A stretch of 64,000 nt of DNA from Verrucomicrobiota bacterium JB023 (GTDB lineage Bacteria > Verrucomicrobiota > Verrucomicrobiia > Verrucomicrobiales > Akkermansiaceae), in NCBI GenBank assembly GCA_030673895.1, contig JAUTCR010000059.1, positions 1 through 64,000 of the forward strand. Reading direction: 5' to 3'. The first letter of the stretch is position 1; each line of letters starts with the position of its first letter. A program made the translations under genes and the position numbers. The notes below the pieces were generated by a model. That model did not search any database, was not told the DNA's origin, and saw only the letters and a program-made list of their open reading frames with translations. Shown piece by piece: positions 47,799 to 56,463 of this stretch.

Positions 47799-49394
47799 AT
47801 GGCTAATAAAGAGAACACCGACCCTGCCCGCATGGAAAAAATCGTCTCTCTCTGTAAGAGACGCGGCTTCGTGTATCAATCCGGCGAACTATACGGTGGT
47901 CTCAATGGCTGCTGGGATTACGGCCCATTGGGTGCCGAGCTGAAGCGCAACGTGAAGGAGATGTGGTGGCGCCGCAATGTCCAGGAACGCGACGACGTCC
48001 TCGGCATGGACGGAGCGATTCTTACCCTCTCCGAAATCCTGACCGCATCCGGCCACGTCGGCGGCTTCTCTGATCCAATGTGCGATTGCCTTCTTACCAA
48101 GGCACGACTGCGTGCCGACCAGATTGAGCCGCAATCCGGTACCGCCTACCACTACACCGGTGCCTCCCATGCGGAAAGCGGTTGGTCCGTCGAGCGACCC
48201 TTTTCGGTGCTCCTCAACAAGCCGAATCAGGATGAAAACAAAGCGCGGAAAACGGCGCGCGAATTCTACGCCCAGTTCCTTTCCGACAAATCGCTCTCGC
48301 CCAAGAAGCTCGAGCTGCAGGGGGAAACCACCAGCGAAGAATCGGAAACGACGCGCTACAATCCTGATAATGGCTCCCTGCTGACCGAGGCGCGTGAGTT
48401 CAACCTCATGTTCCAGACCCGTCGGGGTGCTTCGGCGGATGAGAACGACCCTTCCGCCATCACCTACCTCCGGCCCGAGACCGCGCAGACCATCTTCGTT
48501 CAATACAAGAATGTTTTGGACTCGAGCCGTATCAAGCTTCCCTTCGGTATTGCCCAGATCGGCAAGGCGTTCCGGAACGAGATCAATCCGCGCAACTTCA
48601 CATTCCGCTCCCGCGAATTCGAGCAGATGGAGATTGAGTATTTCTGCCGCCCCGAAGATGGCATGCGTCTCACCGACGAGTGGCTGGAGTCCCGCCTCTC
48701 TTGGTATGAGGAGATCGGCATCCCCCGTGAGAAGCTTCACATCCTTGATGTGCCCGATGGCGAGCGGGCCCACTACTCGAAGAAGACCTACGACATCGAG
48801 TATGAATTCCCCTTCGGCATCCAGGAGCTTGAGGGCGTGGCCTACCGGACGGATTACGACCTCGGCAAGCACAAGGAGCACTCCGGCAAACCGCTCGAGT
48901 ACTTCGATGAAGAGACGAAGGAGAAATTCATCCCCCACGTCGTTGAGCCAAGCGCGGGCTGTGACCGCACCATCCTCGCCGTCATCTGCGAGGCCTATGA
49001 TGAAGAAGACTTGACAAAGGAAGGAGGCAAGCCGGACGTGCGCACGGTGATGCGCTTCGCTCCCTCCATTGCTCCTATCAAGGCAGCCCTCTTCCCCTTG
49101 CTGAAAAAGAATGCCGAACAAGTCCGCATTGCCAAAGAGCTGCAGAAGGAACTGCAAAAATGGATGCCGGTTCAATACGATGATGGCGGAGCCGTGGGTC
49201 GCCGCTACCGTCGGCAAGATGAGGTCGGGACGCCATTCTGCATCACCGTCGACTTTGAAACCTTGGGCGAGGGCGAAGGCGATGACGCCGAAGCTCTGAA
49301 AGACACGGTCACCATCCGAGAGCGCGACTCAATGGAACAAACCCGGGTCGCCATCGACGAGGTTCTTCCCTGGCTTCTCAAGAGGATTCGATAA
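47799..49394 (+). CDS. glyQS: Glycyl-tRNA synthetase, single-chain (class II alpha2) type
   Basis: A 531-residue enzyme that charges tRNA-Gly. Features are RRGFVYQSGELYGGLNGCWDYGPLGAELK at the N-terminus, LRPETAQTIFVQY, motif 2 FRNEINPRNFTFRSREFEQMEIEYF, and motif 3 near VEPSAGCDRTILAVI. A C-terminal anticodon-binding domain (APIKAALFPLLKKNAEQVRIAKELQ) follows. This is the homodimeric form, not the alpha2beta2 GlyQ/GlyS of many Gram-negatives. It shares a bidirectional terminator with the following gene. Confidence 0.96.
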   Translation: MANKENTDPARMEKIVSLCKRRGFVYQSGELYGGLNGCWDYGPLGAELKRNVKEMWWRRNVQERDDVLGMDGAILTLSEILTASGHVGGFSDPMCDCLLTKARLRADQIEPQSGTAYHYTGASHAESGWSVERPFSVLLNKPNQDENKARKTAREFYAQFLSDKSLSPKKLELQGETTSEESETTRYNPDNGSLLTEAREFNLMFQTRRGASADENDPSAITYLRPETAQTIFVQYKNVLDSSRIKLPFGIAQIGKAFRNEINPRNFTFRSREFEQMEIEYFCRPEDGMRLTDEWLESRLSWYEEIGIPREKLHILDVPDGERAHYSKKTYDIEYEFPFGIQELEGVAYRTDYDLGKHKEHSGKPLEYFDEETKEKFIPHVVEPSAGCDRTILAVICEAYDEEDLTKEGGKPDVRTVMRFAPSIAPIKAALFPLLKKNAEQVRIAKELQKELQKWMPVQYDDGGAVGRRYRRQDEVGTPFCITVDFETLGEGEGDDAEALKDTVTIRERDSMEQTRVAIDEVLPWLLKRIR

Positions 49395-49418
49395 GTCGTT
49401 CTTCCTCTGTAATTGATC

Positions 49419-49456
49419 AAAAAAAAGCCCGCCCTAATGAGGGCGGGCTTTTTTTT
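49419..49456. terminator. Bidirectional Rho-independent terminator
   Basis: Eight A residues, the 9-bp stem GCCCGCCCT / AGGGCGGGC with an AATG loop, then eight T residues: it works on both strands for the convergent glycyl-tRNA synthetase and DUF3618 genes. Confidence 0.96.
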
Positions 49457-49467
49457 GCGAAGGGTTC

Positions 49468-50343
49468 TTACACCTCGGCAACAGTTTGTTCTGCTTGGTC
49501 GGCGGTTTCATTCACGGCGTTTTCAGCGCGCTCTTCCAAACCGGCGGGATGCATGCGGGCATCTCTCATCTTCTGACCAGCCTTCTTGACGAGGGCGTGG
49601 CTTTCATTGGCAATCTCGCGGCGGACCTGGTCGGCCTGCTCACCGAAGGCGCGGTCTTCGCGCTCGGAGCGAGGAAGGAGCAAACCAGCCAAGAGACCGG
49701 TGGCCATGGCACCCGCGCAAACAGCGAGGGGATGTTCACGACACGCCTTCTGGAAGCCTTCGTTCGTCTTACTAGAAGCATCCTTGGCGAGAGAGACACC
49801 TGAAGAATGCAATTCCTGCGTCTTCATCTTGGCGGTCTCGCCCCACTCATTTACCCGGCTGCTCGCCCGGTCGGTGGCATCTCCAACGCGTTGCGATGTG
49901 GTCGACATTGCGTCTTTGGTGGTTTCAGTGCTCTTTACCTTAAGGCCGCGGGCCTTCGAACCGATCTTCTCACGGCTTTCCTTGGAAGGAGCCCAGCTAT
50001 CAGGCCATGCTGCCGCAGTGACGCTGGCAAGGCCGAGACCGACAGCCACCGGGTGATTCTTGACGGCGTCAGCTGCCTTCTGGCCGGTGTGGCTCAAAGA
50101 CTGGCGCGCCTTATCTGGCTCAATGGCATCAATCTTCTCGTTCACCCAATCGAAGAGGCGTCCAACCATGTCGTTGGGGTCAATTCGGTCTGAGAGCTTG
50201 TCTAAGGTCGAATCCAAACGGGACCGGGTCTCTTGAATGTCGTTCTCGATAGCCTCTGGAGTCTCAGGATAAGTATTCACTGGTTCCACGGGTTTAGGAT
50301 AAGTTTCGCTGGTTTTCGGATAGGTAGTCGATGTTTCAATCAT
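49468..50343 (-). CDS. DUF3618/YqjD-like membrane-associated stress protein
   Basis: About 291 residues from Met 50343, whose ATG overlaps the upstream stop by four bases. DUF3618 is seen in EAIENDIQETRSRLDSTLDKLSDRIDP. Two NHP/EHP-plus-hydrophobic segments resemble the C-terminal anchors of YqjD-like proteins: VKNHPVAVGLGLASVTAAAWP (about 100-120) and REHPLAVCAGAMATGLLAGLLLP (about 215-235). Amphipathic Ala/Lys/Thr-rich helices join them. YqjD-like proteins sit at the inner membrane and can bind ribosomes in stationary phase; the same role is only inferred here. Confidence 0.83.
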   Translation of the reverse strand: MIETSTTYPKTSETYPKPVEPVNTYPETPEAIENDIQETRSRLDSTLDKLSDRIDPNDMVGRLFDWVNEKIDAIEPDKARQSLSHTGQKAADAVKNHPVAVGLGLASVTAAAWPDSWAPSKESREKIGSKARGLKVKSTETTKDAMSTTSQRVGDATDRASSRVNEWGETAKMKTQELHSSGVSLAKDASSKTNEGFQKACREHPLAVCAGAMATGLLAGLLLPRSEREDRAFGEQADQVRREIANESHALVKKAGQKMRDARMHPAGLEERAENAVNETADQAEQTVAEV

Positions 50344-50855
50344 GATATTTTTTCTTTCGCCCACTCTTTAGTTTCGTTGAGTTGATTCGCGGTCTTTGTG
50401 GGCTTGAGGTCGTCGCGAATCAGTTTGTCTTTAGAATATTTGAGGAGAATTCCTCCGGCCACGGTGGTGACAAGCCCCATGGTGAGGAAGCCCAGAAGAT
50501 GGGCGCTCGTCTCAGCAACTCCAAGGTTCCTGAACAAGCTGGCGCAGCCAAAGGCAAGGCCGCTGAGGAGAAGGACCAAGCCGCCTCCGATAATGACGCC
50601 TGCTGCAGCAATCATCCCGGTGTGACGTCCGAGGTCCGAAGCCTTTTTGGCCATCTCGGTCTTGGCCAGTTCCACCTCTTGGCGGACGAGATAGGTCGCG
50701 TCATCGAGAAGCGAGCCTATCAGACCCTTGATAGAAGGTGTCGAGCTGCTTCGCCGGGCGGGAGCCGGCTGAGTACGGCTGCCCTGCCCGACCGTGACCC
50801 CATCCATGCTGGGTTTGCGGTCCGAGAGAGGGACGTGATTTTGCAGCGACTTCAT
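50340..50855 (-). CDS. YqjE/DUF1469-type membrane protein (phage-holin-like family)
   Basis: A 171-residue protein. After a disordered N-terminus, IGSLLDDATYLVRQEVELAKTEMAKKASDLGRHTG is the family's amphipathic helix. Two transmembrane segments follow (MIAAAGVIIGGGLVLLLSGLAFG and LLGFLTMGLVTTVAGGILL), then a charged tail. This is the DUF1469/phage_holin_3_6 family found in E. coli YqjE, not a real phage holin. It lies between two YqjD-like genes, overlapping one by 4 bases and 2 bases from the other. Confidence 0.88.
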   Translation of the reverse strand: MKSLQNHVPLSDRKPSMDGVTVGQGSRTQPAPARRSSSTPSIKGLIGSLLDDATYLVRQEVELAKTEMAKKASDLGRHTGMIAAAGVIIGGGLVLLLSGLAFGCASLFRNLGVAETSAHLLGFLTMGLVTTVAGGILLKYSKDKLIRDDLKPTKTANQLNETKEWAKEKIS

Positions 50856-50857
50856 AA

Positions 50858-51535
50858 TTAGGCGTGTCCTTGTTGAATTTCAGCAGCGGGAGTCGTCGCC
50901 TTGAGGAAGCGACCAGCGGCGAGGCCGACAGCTGCGAGTGCTCCTACCGTAGCGACAGGATGATTGCGGACGACCTGACGAAAATCGTCGGTCAGTTCTT
51001 GAGAATCTTTGGACTCGAAGTAGTCAGCCACGCAACCCACCTTCTTGGCGAGGTAGCGGGTCCCGGATACGGTCTTCTCCGGCTGCTCTTCCTGGAGTCG
51101 GTCACTGGCGTCGTGAAGCGCTTTGCTCAGGTTACGCACCTTGTTACCCGCCAAGTCGACGGTTTTGTCGGCTTTATTTTTGACGGCCTGACCAGTTTGC
51201 CCGGCGACGTCTTTGGCCCGGGTGACGGCCACGTCTTTCACGTGCGTCGCGGCCTCTTTACTCTGCTGCTTCAGCTCATTGAGCCCTTCTTGAGCCTCCT
51301 CTTGATGAGTGTGCTCCGTGTATTCATTCAGCACGGGAGGAGTGTCGGGCTCGATTTGGCTAGGCTCGGCAAGACTCGGTCCATTGGTTGTCTGTGGATA
51401 TGTGTTATTCATAACACCTCTAGTTCCGCAAGAACCTTGCCGACAGCCTTTTTTACCACTTAAAACGTTGACGATTAATCCAATAACGAAAACAAAGGAA
51501 GCAGCAACTTCTAGCGCATTCAATGGTCTTTGCAT
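50858..51535 (-). CDS. YqjD/DUF883-like membrane protein, possibly with extra N-terminal TM segment
   Basis: About 225 residues from Met 51535, chosen for a strong GAGAGGAAGG ribosome site six bases upstream; Met 51412 (MNNTYPQTT) is a shorter alternative. The long form begins with a transmembrane helix (VAASFVFVIGLIVNVLSG). The conserved body is helical (VKDVAVTRAKDVAGQTGQAVKNKADKTVDLAG) and ends with the hallmark VRNHPVATVGALAAVGLAAGRF. It is the first gene of the three-gene stress operon. Confidence 0.78.
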   Translation of the reverse strand: MQRPLNALEVAASFVFVIGLIVNVLSGKKGCRQGSCGTRGVMNNTYPQTTNGPSLAEPSQIEPDTPPVLNEYTEHTHQEEAQEGLNELKQQSKEAATHVKDVAVTRAKDVAGQTGQAVKNKADKTVDLAGNKVRNLSKALHDASDRLQEEQPEKTVSGTRYLAKKVGCVADYFESKDSQELTDDFRQVVRNHPVATVGALAAVGLAAGRFLKATTPAAEIQQGHA

Positions 51536-51827
51536 GAGTGGCCTTCCTCTCACCTTGCGTTGTGCAGAAGAAAAGCGGACTGCGTGAACAGCCGTGGGCC
51601 ATACTCAATTTGTGGCAAGTAAGGAGCCCGGTGAAGCGGTCGTTCTGTCCCGCTATTTGACCAAAATGAGAATTCGTTCTTTCCCATTTTGAAAGCTCGG
51701 GTCGGCCCCTGCCTGTCCGAGCTGACGGACTATTGAAGAAAAATGGAAAAAACAATTTGCCACGCAAGAGTCATTGGACGAACTGACTTGCCTGCATTAA
51801 GTAGCATAACCTCTTTCACCTGAGCCG

Positions 51828-54800
51828 ATGGGAACCAAACGCCTCACCTCCTTCACGGGACATCCCAATCCAGTCAAATATGTCGGAATCGGAGCCAGCG
51901 CGGGCGGGCTCGAGGCTCTGGAAAGTTTCTTTGAGCGCCTGCCGCTAAGGACAGGGATGGCCTACTTTGTGGTTCAGCACCTCTCTCCGGATTATAAAAG
52001 CCAGATGGATGAACTCTTGGGCCGGCGCACGAAAGTGCCCATCAAGAGCGCCTGCAATGAGATGCAGGTTCAGCCGGACACCATCTACCTCCTCCCTCCC
52101 AAACGGGAGATGATCCTATCCGACGGTAAGATTTTGGTTACCGACAAAGACCGCTCTGATGGGGTCCCCCACCCCATCGACAACCTCTTCCGCTCCTTGG
52201 CTCAGGATGCGGGGCGGGACTCCGTCGCCGTCGTCCTCTCAGGCACCGGCCAAGATGGTTCTCGCGGAGCGGAGGCCATCTCCCAAGCAGGAGGAGAGGT
52301 CTTCGTCCAAGATCCAGGGACTGCCCGCTTCGACGGCATGCCTTTGGCCACCCTGCACACGGTCCCCTCCGCCCGTAGCATGGAGGTCGGGGAAATACCC
52401 GATGCTCTGCGCTCCTTGAGCAAGGCGTTGGCACCCGGAGCGGGAGGTAGCGATTCTCCTTCCCCGCCAGAGCAAGCGATCACTCCGATCGGCGAGCCAG
52501 CTCAAAAGATCTTCGATTTACTCAGGTTGGAGCATGGCATTGACTTTGCGCACTACAAGGCCTCGACGGTGAGCCGTCGGATCGAGCGTCGGGCCGATAT
52601 GAATGGTGTGGGCCTCGAGAAATACGCGGAACTCCTGCGTCACGATCCAGCCGAGCTCTCGACTCTTTACCACGACCTCTTGATCGGGGTGACCAAATTC
52701 TTCCGTGATGAGTCAGCCTTCGAGCGACTGGCCGAGGTCGCGTTCGATGACGTCTTTAAGCAGGCCGAGAACTCGGGCGAGCTCCGGGTCTGGGTCGCTG
52801 GTTGCGCCACAGGCGAGGAGGCCTACTCGCTGGCCATTCTCCTCGACGAGGAGCGAAGCCTTCGCCATTCGCCGGTAGAGATCAAAATCTTCGCCACTGA
52901 TGTCCATCGTCGTTCGCTCGAGTTTGCCAGCCGGGGTCTCTATCAGGCCGAGGCCCTCGAAAATGTGAGCAGTGACCAACTCAAACGCTGCTTCACAGAG
53001 ACTGATGAGGGCTTCCGGGTGAAGACCGAAATCCGCCGCATGGTAGTCTTTGCCCATCACAATGTCATCAAGTCCGCTCCCTTCACCCGGATGAACCTGG
53101 TGACCTGCCGTAACCTTTTAATCTATCTGCGCGCCAATGCGCAGAAGAAGGCGCTCAGCCTGTTCCACTTCGGCCTTCGATCCAGCGGCTACCTCTTCCT
53201 CGGTCCCTCGGAATCCCCCGGCGAACTCGCAGACGAATTCCAGCCAGCGGACAATCACTGGAAAATCTATCGCAAGCGCCGCGATGTGCGGCTCACTCCC
53301 GAGCCTCGGGCCCCGCTCCCCACCCTCATCACTCCTTCCCAGATGGAGAAGCAAGGCTCCTGGGACTCAATGCACAAGGAACCAGAACTGATCAGTGTCT
53401 ATGACCAACTCCTGAATCAGTACATGCCAGCTAGCGTGCTGGTGGATGAGGCCTTCAACCTGGTCCACATCTTCCCCGGTGCGGAGCGCTACCTGAATCA
53501 TCAGGCAGGTCGCCCCTCGACAAAGGTCGTCGAGCTGCTCAAGGACGACCTCCGCCCTACCATTAACGCCGCTCTCCAGCACACTTTGCGGAAGGGTGAG
53601 GACGTGTCTTACCTCGAGATCCCGGTTAAGCTGGATGATCAAAGGCTTCTGCTCGATCTCCACATCACCGCCGTCGAGGGAGGCCGCCGCACCCCGCTCC
53701 ACTACCTCCTCACCTTCGAGGAAAAAACCCGGCAGGAAGCACACGACGAAAAGCTCAAGGAGCGCAAGGCAATCAAATTCTCGGATGCGACCAAGGCCCA
53801 TGTGGATGCGCTCGAGCAAGAGCTCCGCTACACCCGGGAGAATCTGCAAGCGACCATTGAAGAACTGGAGACATCCAACGAGGAACTTCAAGCCACTAAC
53901 GAAGAGCTGGTCGCCAGCAACGAGGAGCTGCAAAGCGCTAATGAGGAACTCCACTCCGTCAACGAGGAGCTCCATTCCGTCAATGCGGAGCATCAGCGAA
54001 AGATCGACGAGCTCAGCGAAATGACCTCCGACATGGAGCACCTGCTGGCCAGCACTGACATGGGCGTCATCTTCCTCGATAACGATCTGACCATCCGCAA
54101 GTTCACTCCGCGGGTGACCCAGATCTTCAATTTGATGCCGCAGGATATCGGACGCAGCATCTCCCATTTTGCCCACTCCCTCTTGACCTCAAACCTTGTC
54201 ACCGAGGCCGGCGAGGTTCTCCAAAACGGGAAAGCACTCGAAAGCGAATGCTTCGACCGACATGGTAATGCCTACCTCAAGCGCATTCTCCCCTATCGCC
54301 GAAATCAGGAGGTTGAAGGCGTGGTGCTCACTTTCGTCGAGATCACCCAGGTCAAAGAAGCCCTTGTGCAGGCGCACCGACTCTCCCAGATCATCGCCCA
54401 CACCACCGACTTCGTGGGAACAGCCAATCAACGGATGGAGGTTACCTACCTGAACCCGGCGGCAAGAGAGCTCACCGGAGTGGCTCCGGAGGAACCCGAG
54501 AGCTCCCTTGCGGTCGCCGATTTCCATGAACCCCTCGCCTTGGCCAAAGTCCGTGACTCTCTGTCTGGCCTAGAACCCGGCGAGGTCCTTCATTTGGAGA
54601 ATCAGCTGAAATCACGTTCGGGAGAGATCATCCCCGTTTCTCAAGTCGTGGGCGCCTGTGGCAATGACGAAACCGGTGAAGTCGACTTCTTCTTCACCAT
54701 CGCGCGGGACGAGCGGGAAAAGGTCAAGCGTCAGCAGCAGCTCACCTTCCTCGCCGAGACCTTGCGCATCGCGCTTAACAGCCTCCCCGAACTGGCGGTG

Positions 54801-55760
54801 GTCTTCGGGCAAGATGGAGAAATGAAATTCTCCAACGCAGCCTTCGAGAAGCTCCAGAATTCCGGCGACGACGCAACAAGACTCATTGACCAACTTCGCC
54901 AAGTTGCGATCCGTTCCTTCGATCAAGAAAAAGTCATCCTTCCCCAAGAACTGCAAGGCGAATTCCCCGTGGAGAACGGTGAGCGCCGCTGCATCTACAG
55001 CATTCGCAGCCGAATGCTGGGGAGTAAGAAATCGGGGCGCACCGGGGTGTTGTTCATTTTGCGGGATCAGACTGACCTGAACGAGCTGCGGGAATCGAAG
55101 AGCACCATGCTCGATGCCGTCAGTCACGAACTCAAAAGTCCCTTGGCCTCCATTGCCATGCTCACCCCCCTGCTCAAAGAGGCTGGTGCGACCATGCCCA
55201 CCGAACAACGGGAGGAGATGTTCGATTCGCTGGAGGCTGACGTCAGCAGGCTCTCGCGTTCCATCCATGGCCTCATCGACCTTTCGCGGCTCGACCACAC
55301 CGAGGGAATCGACCGGGAGGAAGCCGATGTCTCCCTCCTGCTGAGCGAGGCGGCAAGGAATCATGCCACCGCAGCCAACCTGAAAGGGGTCTCCATCAAT
55401 GTTGATAGCGCCATGAATTTCACTTGGCCGATGGATCGGTTGCGCATGATCACCGTTGTCTCGAACCTCATCTCCAACGCGATCAAGTATTCGCCCGAAG
55501 GCGAGGAGGTTTCAGTCAAGAGTCATTGCGAGGAGGACGAGCTCATCATCGACGTCTCTGACAAAGGCCCCGGTATCCCAACCGGCAAAGAAGAACAAAT
55601 TTTTGAGAGGTTCCACCGGGAGGATCGCTCGACAAAGACAGGCTCGGGGCTCGGGCTTCATATTGCGAGACGCTTCGCCGAAAGCCACGGGGGATCCCTT
55701 CGCGCCTCCAATAATGAGCAAGGCGCCCTATTCCGCGTTCGGATTCCGCGAGAAAGTTAG
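51828..55760 (+). CDS. CheB-CheR-PAS-histidine kinase fusion protein
   Basis: A 1,310-residue hybrid. The CheB methylesterase domain (about 14-200) has the full triad Ser24 (GIGASAGG), His51 (QHLSP) and Asp143 (GTGQDGSRG). The CheR methyltransferase domain (about 215-490) has KASTVSRRIERR and WVAGCATGEEAYSLAI for SAM. A long coiled coil with NEELQ/NEELH repeats (about 660-720) leads to two PAS-like domains. The kinase follows, with phospho-acceptor His1100 (SHELKSP) and ATP-binding NAIKYSP, GPGIP and GSGLGLHIA. There is no receiver domain and no che operon nearby, so the output partner is unknown. It is divergent from the YqjD-like operon. Confidence 0.93.
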   Translation: MGTKRLTSFTGHPNPVKYVGIGASAGGLEALESFFERLPLRTGMAYFVVQHLSPDYKSQMDELLGRRTKVPIKSACNEMQVQPDTIYLLPPKREMILSDGKILVTDKDRSDGVPHPIDNLFRSLAQDAGRDSVAVVLSGTGQDGSRGAEAISQAGGEVFVQDPGTARFDGMPLATLHTVPSARSMEVGEIPDALRSLSKALAPGAGGSDSPSPPEQAITPIGEPAQKIFDLLRLEHGIDFAHYKASTVSRRIERRADMNGVGLEKYAELLRHDPAELSTLYHDLLIGVTKFFRDESAFERLAEVAFDDVFKQAENSGELRVWVAGCATGEEAYSLAILLDEERSLRHSPVEIKIFATDVHRRSLEFASRGLYQAEALENVSSDQLKRCFTETDEGFRVKTEIRRMVVFAHHNVIKSAPFTRMNLVTCRNLLIYLRANAQKKALSLFHFGLRSSGYLFLGPSESPGELADEFQPADNHWKIYRKRRDVRLTPEPRAPLPTLITPSQMEKQGSWDSMHKEPELISVYDQLLNQYMPASVLVDEAFNLVHIFPGAERYLNHQAGRPSTKVVELLKDDLRPTINAALQHTLRKGEDVSYLEIPVKLDDQRLLLDLHITAVEGGRRTPLHYLLTFEEKTRQEAHDEKLKERKAIKFSDATKAHVDALEQELRYTRENLQATIEELETSNEELQATNEELVASNEELQSANEELHSVNEELHSVNAEHQRKIDELSEMTSDMEHLLASTDMGVIFLDNDLTIRKFTPRVTQIFNLMPQDIGRSISHFAHSLLTSNLVTEAGEVLQNGKALESECFDRHGNAYLKRILPYRRNQEVEGVVLTFVEITQVKEALVQAHRLSQIIAHTTDFVGTANQRMEVTYLNPAARELTGVAPEEPESSLAVADFHEPLALAKVRDSLSGLEPGEVLHLENQLKSRSGEIIPVSQVVGACGNDETGEVDFFFTIARDEREKVKRQQQLTFLAETLRIALNSLPELAVVFGQDGEMKFSNAAFEKLQNSGDDATRLIDQLRQVAIRSFDQEKVILPQELQGEFPVENGERRCIYSIRSRMLGSKKSGRTGVLFILRDQTDLNELRESKSTMLDAVSHELKSPLASIAMLTPLLKEAGATMPTEQREEMFDSLEADVSRLSRSIHGLIDLSRLDHTEGIDREEADVSLLLSEAARNHATAANLKGVSINVDSAMNFTWPMDRLRMITVVSNLISNAIKYSPEGEEVSVKSHCEEDELIIDVSDKGPGIPTGKEEQIFERFHREDRSTKTGSGLGLHIARRFAESHGGSLRASNNEQGALFRVRIPRES

Positions 55761-55968
55761 AAATCTGACACTTCTCTGAGTGAAGAAAGGGTGAGCCTTC
55801 CGAAAAAAAGGAGAGCCTTCAAGGCGAAGAAACGAATCGTTCTAACATTCTAACCAGGCTACTCTCCCAGGCTAGGCCACCTTCGCATCCCTATCAGATC
55901 GCTATCCAAGAGACGGCGTTGCCCCAACGGGAACCAGACGCAGAGCGCACTCTTTATAAAAAAGAGGC

Positions 55969-56035
55969 CGCTGCCCTAAAAGGACCGATCCGGTACAACG
56001 CAAAACCGTCCAATCCTTTTTAGAGCAGCGTTTTT
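55969..56035 (+). terminator. Long interrupted hairpin with U-run
   Basis: CGCTGC-c-CTAAAAGGA pairs with TCCTTTTTAG-a-GCAGCG (one mismatch, one bulge) around a 28-base inner region containing a further CGGT/ACCG pairing, followed by five U residues. A TATAAA box at 55955 lies just upstream, so this could also be a small RNA with its own terminator. Confidence 0.65.
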
Positions 56036-56220
56036 CTTCTCTTATTTAGGAAATCAACCAATTTGATTTAGTTAAAATCCTCTTCAAATGATTTATTTCA
56101 CCGCTAACTGCCCGTCACAGGTAATCAGCTGAATACAAATTACACAAGATTACAGAATCTTCATGTCATTCTTTCTAGAGCTGACCTCTTGCTTGAGCTG
56201 TTTTCGGCTTCGATTCAAGG

Positions 56221-56239
56221 AGCTGGAAACCAGCTTTTT
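56221..56239 (+). terminator. Small intrinsic terminator
   Basis: AGCTGG-AAA-CCAGCT (6-bp perfect stem, 3-base loop) followed by four U residues, with no gene ending just upstream. Confidence 0.6.
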
Positions 56240-56248
56240 GAAAGGAAA

Positions 56249-56304
56249 CCCGCGCATCATTCAGGACTGAATTCCCCCCTTCAGTATCCCTTGTGATGCG
56301 CGGG
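56249..56304. other. Structured stem-loop, candidate small RNA or leader element
   Basis: A perfect 11-bp closing stem (CCCGCGCATCA / TGATGCGCGGG) encloses a second stem (ACTGA / TCAGT). It lies 160 bases upstream of the XRE regulator start. The structure is seen in sequence; no known RNA family was recognised. Confidence 0.45.
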
Positions 56305-56463
56305 TGAAGGAATTAAACACGAGCGGATGACCACTGCAAGCGAATTTTCGCTAAAATTTTTATTGGAAGTTCTCCTAACAAATTCGTTAAAGTTCCGAAT
56401 CTTCTTCCTATTCCCAGTGACGAGCCTGCCTCGCTTATCGTGAAATACTGAAACTGATTCCCC

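Larger units (their letters stand above)
55761..56463. other. 703-bp gap holding several strong hairpins and no gene
   Basis: The gap lies between the kinase and the XRE regulator and is AT-rich. It holds a long interrupted hairpin with U-run (55969-56035), a small perfect terminator (56221-56239) and an 11-bp closed stem-loop (56249-56304). The only frame of note, minus 56281-56580, lies over the regulator start and is a shadow. One or more small RNAs are possible. Confidence 0.6.

Noticed and set aside
50340-50855. Prophage holin
   Set aside because: The family name is phage_holin_3_6, but the context is the YqjD/YqjE-type operon and no phage genes are present.
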